Translations under genes and position numbers: made by a program
Part shown: positions 47,625-59,062 of the stretch, piece by piece
Numbering within the stretch: the first letter of the stretch is position 1
Layout: every line of letters starts with the position of its first letter
Source of the DNA: Antennarius striatus
Lineage: Eukaryota > Chordata > Actinopteri > Lophiiformes > Antennariidae
Assembly: GCF_040054535.1 (NCBI RefSeq)
Contig: NC_090789.1
Location: 4,398,697 to 4,462,696 of the forward strand
DNA length: 64,000 bases
Reading direction: 5' to 3'
Notes under the pieces: generated by a model
Seen by the model: the letters and a program-made list of their open reading frames with translations, nothing else
Databases searched by the model: none
What the model was told of the DNA's origin: nothing

Positions 47625-50060
47625 CGGAGGAAGAACAACGTGACACCAAGCACAGGACGAGAGAGGATGAAGAGATGGAAATGAAAGTGAATTAAAAGAA
47701 GAAAAGACTGGGGGGGGGGTTTGAGATTTTACAGTGATGCCACAATGAAAGTTGTACGTCTTTGGGAGTAGAGTGTTTACGGTGTGTATTATACTGTATC
47801 TAGAGAGGACAACATCCCTGAGGAGTTTGTCCAGTGAAGATGATGTCATACGCAATTTTTTTTTTTTTTTTTTTTACAAGTCCAAAATGATCTTTGAAAC
47901 AAATGAGTGTGTAAAACATTGAATCAATAGAAAGCTACTGATCTCATAACACATGAAATGCTGCACATATTATTGTTTTCTTAATTAAATTATTCCCTGT
48001 CTCCTGTATGTATTCTGTTTGTCCAGGGGAAAGGGTTTTTTTGGTGCTGAACTTAGTAAAATCCAAATTTGCCTCAAACACTCCCACGTTATCGACACGT
48101 TGATCCAGCCTCATGCCTGTTGAGAGCGCCAAAATATGATAACCTTGAAGCTCGTTTAGCGTACTGTACAATCAGAGGGCCTGATTCTGAGTTTTGGACC
48201 TTCGTGCACAATGTGCCTACTTTGCTCGCGTCCAACACACTATTGGTCCCTCCTTTGTGGTTGCTCTGATCTGCTCGGTAAACATCAAGTCAGTTCAACA
48301 TGTGTGTGCGGATCTTGTGACACGGGTGTGTCCTTTTTAAATACTTTACAGAAGGAAGTCAAGAGATCGGTTTCACAGCTACAGAGCAGCACTCCTGTGG
48401 GTCTTCAGTCACTTGGCAACACGGGTGGGTGCTTGTTGTCAAGGGGTATTGATCCCCCCCGTTCCCTGTTGACTGCACCGCGCAACCACTTGTTCTAAAA
48501 TATTGTCTTTATCAGCAATGCTCTTTCATTCACAATATTTTGTTATTGCTTTGGCTCAGTTTTTGCAACACAGGACTTTTGCACATTGACACTAATGCAA
48601 AATGCTATATTGATCATTTTTGCCTCACTACATCATCTTCATGTCAGTCACTCGTGGGTTTTATCATGGCATAAACGTGTGAAAGATTGAGCAACAATGC
48701 TACAAGCCAATAATTACAACATTTTGATGTTCCAATTATTTTCTGTAATCCAACAGTAAGTGTGTTTTGATGCCGCTCACAAGATAGATGTTTGAATAAC
48801 CACGGTAGTAAAGAAATGATAATATGACGTGTCTACACTCTGTGGACTGAGTGTACTCGTTGGCTGTTTGCACATAAAAACTGAAATGAAAACTGAGACA
48901 AAGCAATCAGACGATGCTGAAAACAGAATAAAATGAATTCATTTTGTTCATATTCCACTGCTATCTACTACAGCCTTGCTGTACTACAGATAGGAGATGG
49001 GATGGATTCTGTTTTTCTTTGATGTACATTAGGATCAATTGCCCGTTGCCTCGGGTGTGTCTTCACTTCATCCCCACAGTTGTTCCCTATTTTGACAATT
49101 CTGTTGAAAGCAACATGAAAAAATTATGTGTCCGTTACCTGCTAGAATTTCCACTGTAGCACCCTTTTCATCCGAGACTTCAGATGTTTTTGTAATGTGA
49201 ATTGTTTAGTTATTTTTTAAATGAGTTTGTTATTCAACCCTTATCTTCAATTTTTATTTCCCAATTGTAATGTTTACAAAATATTCAAACACTGCCTGTT
49301 GTGTCAGTGATGATGGAGTGTTTTAATCATACTTTCATGTCAAGCCAAACAACTGTAAACATATCCGGTCTGATGGCAGAGTCTTAATTGAAATTTCTCC
49401 CTCTACTTTCCAAATGGATCCAGTGATACAGAATGTGGTATGGAATTGGAAATGAATTGCTTCTAATTAGTGTGAAGCTGGTTTTTACTGTGAGAACTGG
49501 ATATGATCTTGATTTTTAAAGCCCTATAATAACATATTACCAATCTGAACATGAAACTGTGAAGGTGCTCGATAGTTTTTGAATGCTGATGAAGAAATTT
49601 CATGAAGCCTGCTGACATGCCGTAATATTACAGTCCTTTCATGCCTTCTACAACATGGCTGCACACATTTATTTTAATTTGACTGGTTTCACCAAAAAGG
49701 AAGCACTGGGGAGCTTTTAATTTTTGCACAAGCAGGTTGTTAATGTTTCAATCTAATCCACTGCAGAGAACATGTGTGTATTATTAACTTTCTGTTTTCA
49801 TGATTGATTGGATTTCTGGTGAGAAGTGAATGAACATGCACCATTTTTAAGTCTATATATATATATATTTAATATTTATATATTAACTTTCCCTCAGCCA
49901 ACCACTACAGAACTTTAAAAAATGCAGTTGCACTCTCATTGATTATACTTAAAACATTCCCAGTTTGTCCATAAGGGAGGTTTGATGTGTGGCCAAAACT
50001 GTAAATGAAAGTGTCAGTGCAAAGTTTACTCTCAATAAAAAGAGTTGAAAGTTTCTCGCT
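47625..50060 (+). other. ankib1 3' UTR
   Basis: About 2.4 kb of noncoding sequence after the TGA, with a poly(T) run near 47857-47876. Poly(A) signals AATAAA are at 48927-48932 and 50034-50039, so two 3' ends are likely. No separate gene was seen. Confidence 0.6.
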
Positions 50061-50791
50061 ATGGTTTGTTGCAAGATTTTGGTTTGCAATCACTTCCTGT
50101 TAGAGCCGTCATGGCCAAAGAAGTGACAAAGGTAATTTCATTTTTATTTTACATTTTAAAATGAACATTACTGTTAAGCGTGCAGTCACAGGTAAATAAA
50201 TATGTAATTCTGGTAAATCAAGAATCAACTCTTTTTTTTTTTTAATGAAAGATTTGCCACAGAGGGGAAATCTCTAGTGTAAATAATAAGTGGCTGTATT
50301 CCATTTAGTTGATTCAGTTTTTGGCATTGTTATTGCTTGTTTACTTCCAAACTGTTATGGCTGGGATATGAAAACGACATTGCTAATGTTAAAACACCTG
50401 TTGTTTGTTTGCTGATAAATTACATTATCTAGTACTGTAGTTTAAAATTCAAATTTGTCTATTTTAAAAAATGATCTGTTGTGAAAATTTACCTAAAATA
50501 TTACAAAATAGTTAAATAAAATAGTTTAGAATTGGGTGTAAATTGTAAATAACAGCTTTTATCAAATACAACAAAGTTATATCGTTTTGAATTGACGCTC
50601 CTCACCAAACTAGTCTATTCGTTGCTTCACCGCTAGGCGTCGTCTGTACCCATCCTGTTTTCCGTCGCTCTGTTGATGACGTAGTACAACGCGACTACAA
50701 CGTCAAGCTCACAACAGCGGCCTGTGTTATTACGCTAGCGCTGCAATTTTTACTTCTGGTGGAGAATTTTTCTCTACATTGCGATACCATC
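50061..50791 (+). promoter_or_regulatory. Short spacer and snrpd1 promoter
   Basis: AT-rich up to about 50590. It is then richer in CpG (CGTCGCTCTG, TGATGACGTAG with a CRE-like half site near 50673, ACGCGACTACAACG) just before the snrpd1 leader. This fits a housekeeping promoter within about 150 bases of the ATG. Confidence 0.5.
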
Positions 50792-53681
50792 ATGAAACTA
50801 GTCAGGTAAATAGGTGTAAAAAATAACTGTACCTGCGTGCTGTTGAAGTATATGTTCGCAAATTACGTGATGCCGGTGGATGGAAGTAGATGCTAACGAA
50901 GGGGTGACGATAAGGCGGGAAGCACAGAGAAATGAATGGAGGCTGCGCGATGTCAAAATAGCTGGCCAGACCACGGGATTATCCAGGGGATGTTAGTTTT
51001 ACGTTATTTGTAATAGTTTTGCGTACTATTTGGCTGTAAAATGAATAATACGGTATATTGAAGCGATAAAATTTGACAATCTATTTGAAAAGAAAGCGTT
51101 AGAGTGAAGGCTTTTGTTCGGGCCTAGTCGGTTTTCATGGGCGTCTTGCGACAAAACAAGCCACCCATTACCAGAAATGTTTTTAGTCTTTTATTTCTGT
51201 ATTCGAAGATTGTTGAGATTTTGCGATGTTAAACTCGCCTCGCAGGAGAATTTGTTTTGGTGGCTAACGGTCTGTTAACAGTTGCTGGCTAAGATCAAAA
51301 CTAGCTAGATAGTTAGCATCAGGCTAATCTCGGATTTGCATCTTAGAACGTGTAAATCGCTGAAATTGTTATAATGAGTAATAATTGAGCTGAAACATGT
51401 GTTCACGAAGTAGCCTGGTTTGATATTTGCAGGTTTTTGATGAAACTCAGCCATGAGACGGTTACGATTGAACTGAAGAATGGCACGCAGGTGCATGGCA
51501 CCATCACAGGTAAGCATATTATTGAAATATTATGTCTTTGCACATGTGCTCTGCAATGGGGTGTATTTTATGTTGTGTCGTTTTGACTCAAGCCAATAGT
51601 TGAGTTGACCTGCCAGCATTCAAGTTATTTTGTTTATGACTAATACCTAATACATCGGTTTTGCCATCAAATTCATTTGTTGAAGATTTTAAAGTACAGT
51701 AGTTTGGAAGGTGCTGCCTAAATGTATTTTAATTGATTTTGTCAATAATGGAGGCTGATCTTTAATTATAATTTAATAATTGTAGTCAAACATGAGATGG
51801 CAGATACTCAAACAAAGGTGGAATTTGGTTAAAGAAACCAGGATGCCTGGGTCCATTATCCACTGACAAGTTTGTCTTGTAGTTGTTTTGAATTTACAGT
51901 TGTGCTTGAATTCCTTCCCTTGGCTGTACAGTACTCATATTTTCAAAAAACAGTAATCAAACGGGAAAACTAAAATGTCAGAGTAAAAAAAAAACTGTTC
52001 CCAGATTTGACACCATATGCAGTTTAGTTTTGTTGATTTGACCTGCCACTGGCAAGTGAAATCAGTACTTGTCAAATAAAATTGCCAAATTCTTATTGCA
52101 CAAAGACAAGAAAATTTTGGAGTGAAGTTGATTAGATTAACTTTTTCAGTGATGGCTCCTTTTCAAAGGATGTAAAGGACAGCAGTCAAAATAAAATTTA
52201 AAACAGCGCACACATATACACCCACAATTTTGAGGAAAACAAAATTTTCCAACTATGAAAATTGAAAAAAAAATCCCAATTGGAACACATTGATTGATAC
52301 CATCAACTAAGTGTGTCACCTGCAAGATTTTAATGAATTGCTGGAAAGGTTACTTCTGTTTATTTGCCTGATGATGAGATGGATTGTTGCTCCCAGAATT
52401 GCATTAGCAAGGAGGGGAAAGCAGTGCATTCACTTTTCAGGTAGATGGTATGTTTGCTGTGTCCTTTTGAATGCAAATAAATAAAAGACTCAATGACATA
52501 ACTAATGTCATGGTGCTGCAGGCCATTTTAACACCATTTTTAACATCTGCTATATAGGGAAAGGCTGATTAGACAGTCAAATATCTACAGGAAAAACATT
52601 GTCTTGAAAGTTGACTGTCTTTGTTGGTGCCTTACTGTCAAAATGAACAGATGATATGAAGACGATGACTCATGCTTTCCCGCTTCTTTTATCCTGTAGG
52701 TGTTGACGTGAGCATGAACACTCACCTGAAGGCAGTGAAAATGACCCTGAAAAACAGGGAGCCAACTCAGCTGGAATCTCTAAGTATCCGTGGCAACAAT
52801 ATTCGCTACTTCATCCTCCCTGACAGCCTTCCATTGGACACTTTGCTGGTCGACATCGAGCCAAAGATCAAGTCCAAGAAGAGAGAAGCAGGTGAGAAAT
52901 ACTGGCACATTGAAAGTTTCTCAAGAAAGATGACCCAAATGCAAATGTAATATGTCACAAAGGCATAAGATGTTGTTTCCGTTTTGAACAGTATATTGTG
53001 ACAGAGAACTGGTTTAAAATTGTCTTTTGTCTCATACCTTACCAGTTCTTTTACCAGCACTGCAAAACAATGTTTCCTGCTGAGCTCCAGATTGTGGCCA
53101 TAGTTTTTTTCTTACCTCAGATAAATCAGTTTATTGGTGACACATCAGACAAGTCATTCTGCATTTGAGATGCGATGTACATGAATGAAAGCAAACATTT
53201 ACAGCTAAAACATTTACTGTCTGCTCTGCTCATGATGAGCCTTTTTTTCCTAAAGTTTTACCACTGTCAGCCTTGACTTAAGGGACATTTAACACTTATA
53301 CACAGATAAAAGTTTATAGATTCTGTTTTGAATTGATGAAAACATGTGTTTGGATAGAAAGTATCTGAGTTGAAGATATTCAGTAACTCATCTTGTATCC
53401 TACAACACCACAATGTTCTCTTATTTTATACTGTACATTAAAAGTGATGTTGCAGAGCTGTGATCTGGTTCAACATTAGCAAATATAATTTAGTCCATTT
53501 TGTTTTGTGCTGATACCTTGTCAACTAATGTGGTTAAACTGATTCAAACAGATCTGTGATACGTGACGTTCTGGTGAATGACAAACCTTTATCTGTCTTC
53601 TCAGTGGCTGGACGGGGTCGAGGCAGAGGTCGAGGTCGTGGCAGAGGACGAGGACGAGGCCGCGGTGGCCCACGGAGATGA
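50792..53681 (+). CDS. snrpd1: Small nuclear ribonucleoprotein Sm D1
   Basis: Four coding exons, 50792-50805, 51433-51509, 52700-52891 and 53605-53681, give exactly 119 aa, the family length. The protein reads [20 protein letters not shown], then [20 protein letters not shown] and [18 protein letters not shown], the Sm1 and Sm2 motifs (residues about 1-80). The tail is a Gly-Arg repeat ending GGPRR. Sm D1 is one of seven Sm proteins that ring the U-rich Sm site of U1, U2, U4 and U5 snRNAs. The RG tail is the known substrate for symmetric arginine methylation, recognised by SMN during snRNP assembly. The first coding exon is only 14 bases. ATTAAA at 53800 is the likely poly(A) signal. Confidence 0.97.
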
Positions 53682-54540
53682 TCGCCCAGCTCTCTGTCAT
53701 CTCTGCTGTTTGTACAGGATCTTTTGTTTTTGATTTTTCCAGAGGAAACCTTGTGATTTTCCATGTTTTGTTCAAGTTTTGCTTTTCATTATTTTGTACA
53801 TTAAAATCTTGAAAGAGAATGAGTTTGACTGAATTCCCAGATGTTAAATGTAAAGACATCCACAGACATTTTCTTAAACCTGTTCACTCTCCGCGGACAT
53901 TTAGCGGTGTTTTCGTTCTGTTCTCAACCAATCACAAGATGCGTCACACAAAGCCACATCATGTTTGCTTGCGGGTGTAGTCTGACGTATGCATTGTAAA
54001 CTGCCATTATCTTCCCTAATTGGATCATAAAATCAATAGGACATTGTGAAAATACTATGAAAAGAATTAGGCATTGTCCACTACCTGAACTACACAAGAA
54101 CATTTTTTTATACTCACTGTATTTGCACTCTAGGATTCGGGACCAAAAATGTAAGTGTAGTGAATACACTTTTAAGGTGATGGTGATGCCATAAATTTTG
54201 ACTATTCAACAACCTCCCCTGACTTTGGCAGGAAGTGCAGTTTGTTGGTTACCCTGGTGATGCATCCCATTGAGTATCCTAGGAAGCTGCTGAAGATTTC
54301 AAAGTTTGAGTTTCCTATTAAAATAATTACTTAATGTATCAGCCATCTTAACCACGTCACTCAATAATACACAAAATATGGTTATTAGTATTTCCACAGA
54401 GTGTCTGCAGTTTTAACGGCAATGCAAAAAGTCAGGAATTTCAGAATTAGATTCCTCGATGCTGCGCAATTAATTAAAAACGATAAACGAACTTTAAGAA
54501 AAGAACAATAAATTACTACGCCGGTGACAGACCTGAACTA
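53682..54540. other. snrpd1 3' UTR and spacer
   Basis: The 3' UTR runs to about 53825. The rest is unremarkable noncoding sequence up to the ggct promoter. Confidence 0.5.
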
Positions 54541-54792
54541 TACATTATCAGCCAATCAGAAGCATAGTAGGGCGGGTCAACCGCGCCAGGTGACAATCAT
54601 CCTCCAATCACAGTCAATTGGAATACGTCCTCAGGCAAGTGAATAGCAGACTGGGCGTGGTGACGTCACGTCAACGCGCCGGCCGGTGACGTGAGGGACT
54701 GTCCTTTTTATTCACAGTAGTTCCAACGTTAATCTGGAAGCAACTGGCCTTCCGCATCCCGGTTGGTGTGAAATCTGCCTGATATTTAAAAT
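54541..54792 (+). promoter_or_regulatory. ggct promoter with CRE and CCAAT boxes
   Basis: Two CCAAT boxes (AGCCAATCAG near 54549 and TCCAATCACA near 54602) precede a perfect palindromic CRE, TGACGTCA, at 54661-54668, and a second CRE-like TGACGTGA at 54687-54694 within a CpG-rich stretch. A TTTTTATT run near 54714 could act as a weak TATA element. The ggct ATG follows at 54793. Confidence 0.6.
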
Positions 54793-55877
54793 ATGTCACA
54801 CGCTTCCAACGGTCACTTCATGTATTTCGCTTTTGGAAGCAATTTGTTAAAGGAGAGATTACAACTTGCAAATCCGTCAGCGGTGTTCTGCACCACCGGC
54901 CGGCTAAAGGTAATATCAGTGTTTATTTGCCATGATTACCAAAACCGTCACGTTCACGACATCTTTAAATTACGGAACATCAACAATCAATCTAACGAGG
55001 GCTGTAATCTGGACTCAGGTCCGGATTAAACTTTCTAATTTGCGAACCAGCTAACAAATTCATGTCCTGAGTAGGATAAACCAGATTTTCACGCTTGACA
55101 CCTTTCCACAGTGGAGGAAAAAAAATATTTTAACAGGGTTGTGTCTATTTTTAATTGTCATCAGCAATGTTGTCCGAAAGATTACAGATTAAATCCAATA
55201 TGAAGCCTAAAAGCGGGCACGATATTCTGGAAATATGTGTGTGAATGCACGCAGACTGTCGATGCACCTGATCCACAGGTGTGTTCTTCACGTAGTGTCA
55301 AGTAATATTTTTTAAAAAAATGAATTAATTAAACGTGTTTCCATACTCGTCATTTTGGTTTTGAAGTGTCCGGGGGAACTTGAATGCACCTTTGGGCGCA
55401 TCTTTATGTAAACCTCGTTTAAACCTTATAATTATGTAAAGCCCTAGAGTTTGATTCAATTTCCTGTTTCCTGTTTTATGAACATAGAAACCACTTGAAC
55501 ACGGATCGACTACAAAAACACACAACCACCCTGATGTAATCTGATTACAGTTACTTGTTAGAATGTGCAGGAGGTACAGTTTATTTTGACCCACATCTGA
55601 TTCCCTCATATAGAAATGATGATCAAAACTATTTTGTGTGTTTGTAAATGGGCCTAACAGTGTAGTCTACAGGCCTGAAAACATTTGGCTTGGCTTCACT
55701 AAAGCTGCAACAACAGGTCCGGGTGCTGCCATGCTGTGATGACCCACAGCAGACCCCAGGGCCCACTGGGGCCGGTGCTGGAAGCACACACATTATATCA
55801 CCCCTCTTTATGTCACTGTGAAATAAAAGGCATTTGTTTGTAAGTGCAAAATGCCTCTTCAGCCTTTTGTCCAATGC

Positions 55878-55940
<63 letters not shown>

Positions 55941-56580
55941 ACGCGTACGCAGGACTATGAGTTGAATTTTGGCCTGTCGGAGAAACATGCAGACAACTCT
56001 TGGCATGGTGGAGTGGCAACTATTGAGTCCCACCCAGGGTCGGACGTTTGGGGGGTAGTCTGGACTTTGAGCAATGAAAACCTCCAAAGCCTTGACGAGT
56101 GAGACACACACACACACACACACTCATCGTTGTTATCATTTCACCAGCATATTCGTCATCTCCATTAACACGTGCTTGTGTGTCGTCAGGCAGGAGGGGG
56201 TGTACAAGGGAAAGTACTCCCCCCTAGAGGTTTTAGTGGAGACTGATCAAGGAGTGATTCTCTGCAGGACTTACCAGATCAACAACTTCCACGCCTGTCC
56301 TCCATCTCCTCAGTACAAACAGGTTAGGGCTGCACTAACTAAATCAAGTTCTAAAATCGTTGCCGTAGAACAAACAACTTGTTTTTGAGTCTCCTCCTGT
56401 GGATAAATCAGCATCTGAGTTTGAATCCCCGTCCTTTGTCTGTGTTTTTATCAGGTGATCTGTCTGGGCGCGGAGCAGAACGGGCTCCCCGCAGAGTATC
56501 TGAAGAGGCTGGAGGCCATCGAAACTAACAACTACAGCGGGCCTTCCATCCTGGATCAAATCAAAATGACGACAAAGTAG
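54793..56580 (+). CDS. ggct: Gamma-glutamylcyclotransferase
   Basis: Four exons, 54793-54909, 55953-56098, 56190-56322 and 56455-56580 (TAG), give 173 aa (human 188). GGCT is a cytosolic enzyme that converts gamma-glutamyl amino acids to 5-oxoproline and a free amino acid, in the gamma-glutamyl (glutathione) cycle. Seen are the N-terminal substrate loop MYFAFGSNLLKERL, WHGGVATI, VWGVVW, LDEQEGVYKG with catalytic Glu90 (human Glu98), and CRTYQINNF and PPSPQYKQ near the end. Phe14 stands where human has Tyr22 (YFAYGSN), a conservative change in the binding loop. Intron 1 contains a 60-base GT microsatellite close to the acceptor. The gene lies about 1.0 kb downstream of snrpd1 on the same strand and converges with adnp2. 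Confidence 0.95.
55878..55939. repeat. (GT)n microsatellite in ggct intron 1
   Basis: About 30 pure GT units ending 13 bases before the acceptor at 55952. Confidence 0.95.
56105..56123. repeat. (CA)n tract in ggct intron 2
   Basis: Short CA run directly after the donor GTGAGA. Confidence 0.85.
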
Positions 56581-56889
56581 GCACCGAAAGTTCAGCCATC
56601 AAAAGCAACCTCACAAAATCTTTGTGAGGTTGGTAGCTGGTTCACAGTTCACTGCTTTTACATTTTCTATATTATAGAACAAAACCGGATGCATCCAAAC
56701 TGATATGACACAAACAAAGACAGTGTTATAAACACATATCTTTTCATATTTTGAACTCCTCAAAGTAGACATTGTTTACCTTTCTCTCCATGTGTAAGTC
56801 ACCTGGAATACTATATAATGAACAGGTGATCATTATTTTTAAGACATGCATAAACTTTGAGCATATTTTGAAAAAAAAAAAAATCATCA

Positions 56890-57330
56890 AATGCTGTGAT
56901 GAAACGGGCTTCCGAGACTCACCTCTACGTGAAAGGATAATTTCATCAGAGTGAAATGAAATTAGAGCCTGGATGAATGCAGCTCATCTAAGGAGAATGT
57001 TTTCACAAGAGACTGACTGGATCAGGAAATCACAGAAGAATTGCTGCAAAGAAGCAACCACTGAGGGAGGCCAACAAAAAAGAGAGGATTATTTGGGTCA
57101 AGAAACACTAGGAATGGACAGAAGTGCCAAAGGACGTCTGTACTTTGGACTGACACGTCTAACTTTTAAATATTTAGTTCCAGCCACTATAGAGAGAAAC
57201 TGTTGGAGATTTATTCAAAACTAAAGGAACGGTTAACCAGCATCACAAGCAACATGTCATCCCATCCAGTTGATTTGTGGGAAAATCGTTTCATTTCTCT
57301 GCAGGACAATAACCCAAAACACTTCCTGGA
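56890..57330 (+). mobile_element. Decayed Tc1/mariner fragment, second family
   Basis: The DNA keeps the order of a common fish Tc1 family: AAAGAGAGGATTATTTGGGT then CAAGAAACACTAGGAATGGA then CATCCCATC..TTGATTTG then CTGCAGGACAATAACCCAAA then ACAC. These correspond to the transposase middle and its QDN.PKH block. The reading frame is broken and the catalytic centre is largely deleted. It appears to be from a different subfamily from the relic at 29940-30540. Confidence 0.65.
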
Positions 57331-57763
57331 TATATGTTACGACCAGTACTGCACATATTTTATATGGATCTAGATTCAGTTTAAAGTGGATCCAAATTTC
57401 CCAGTTTGGGATGAATGCAGTATCTCATTTTAAACACAATGGTGAAACATCCTGAAACCTTTGGATTTTTATTTTTGTATGATAATGACAAATCTTGCAA
57501 TGTTTAAGTAGATAAACTGATCGAGAAATAAGATTCATCATAAAATTCACTTAACTGCTTGGATCAACTTCAGAAATACATCAAAAACTAGTGACCACTA
57601 TTTTGTCAACAAGTGTGACCACACAACCTTCTTTTGCCAGAAGTAATGATGAAATGATGGTATTAGTGTAACATATGATGGTAAAGTGAGATTAATTTAA
57701 CAGGAAGTCGAAAAAGCCATTAATCATCCAGGGTGAAAAATGGAGTCAATTATGAAGCGAAAT

Positions 57764-57778
57764 GGCGCCACCCTGTGG
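57764..57778 (-). promoter_or_regulatory. CTCF-like motif
   Basis: GGCGCCACCCTGTGG. Reverse complement CCACAGGGTGGCGCC is close to the CTCF core. Weak evidence. Confidence 0.3.
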
Positions 57779-58127
57779 ACAGACGTTGTCATTACATGCA
57801 AAAATCATAAACCCGACTAGAGGTGTATTTTATCTGATTTGCTATGAAGCGACTAGTTCAACAAGAATGTTGGAAAACATATTTATTATCAGCAGCATTG
57901 CAGGCCAAACATCAACTGTTTTTCTCAGGGGAATATTAAACACCATTGCCTTTGGTTTTATTGTAAATTATGTTCATTTCCTGCGAATAAAGGATGAAAA
58001 AGTACCTTCACGTTTTCTGATTTTTTTGTTGTTTTACACATCTAGCTGCTTTCACCCAGCTAGATTTAAAATGTAGTTCTTTATTACAAAGTAAAAAGTA
58101 ACGAATCATGTATGTAAACGAAACCAC

Positions 58128-59062
58128 TTTATTACTTTACAACACAGTGGTCTTGGACAGAATGAGTTTTCTACCTCTCCCCAACATCTTTCATCCTCTA
58201 AGAATTATAGAAAATATGCATCATACTTAAGAAAAAACAGCTGTCAATAGGAGATATATGCTGAATACCAAATAACATATTCTATGTCTTGTACTTTGTG
58301 GTAAATTTCCAAGACTCTATGCAAATACAGTATGTAGACTCAACAATGGCAGCTATTGTAATGTCACCTGGCAATAAAACAAAGGCTCATGCAACAACGT
58401 AGTCAGAGATTTATAATAAGTGTTCATTACCGGGGAAATTTCCACGAACCCAGTGACTTCCAATTTGGATTCAAACTAGATGACGAACATGGTCCAAATA
58501 TGTGCAGGAGTTTCTTTTATTTTCCCTCAAACTTTATGTAATATAGATGTGGACAATATTAAACAAAATGAGGGGGAAAAAAAAAGATCGTACAAGATAA
58601 AAATAGGTCCAAATGTGTAAAACATCCATTAGTGAAGGGAAGTATTATATATTAATAAATCAATTTATGATGGAGGGGTGCACGCAAAAGCAAACAATAA
58701 AGTAGGTACAAACTTATCACAGAGGGGGGCAACTTAAGGACACAGGACTGACAGGAAGCAGCAAAGGAAAGTCTGTGTGTGTGTGTGTGTGTTATCTCAC
58801 AGCCAGTAGGTAATATGGAGCTTTATGTTCTAAAGCAGCTCCGCATTCATGTGGGAATCAGGATATAAACCAGTGACAATATATGGAAATGAAACTAAGC
58901 TGTATCAATGAAGGCCATCGGAACAAACTGCCCTCCTTTAACAGTCAGGAAATACATGTTCAAGAACTTTTTCTAATAATAATTAACAGAAAGGCCATAA
59001 CTGAAGTATCGGTGCTGTTTTTTTTCTTCTTTTTTTTTTAATCAGGGACAACTGCATTTGCG
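58128..59062 (-). other. adnp2 3' UTR
   Basis: Noncoding sequence between the stop at 59063 and a minus-strand AATAAA at 58133-58128. It contains a short GT tract near 58773-58791. Confidence 0.6.

Larger units (their letters stand above)
56581..58127. other. Region between convergent ggct and adnp2
   Basis: ggct 3' UTR, then a Tc1 relic (56890-57330) and AT-rich noncoding DNA. A CTCF-like motif lies at 57764-57778. An open frame at 57762-58076 has no family resemblance and I do not call it. Confidence 0.5.

Noticed and set aside
57762-58076. A 104-codon plus-strand frame
   Set aside because: No family resemblance, no splice partners and AT-rich low-complexity composition. It lies between convergent genes next to a Tc1 relic.
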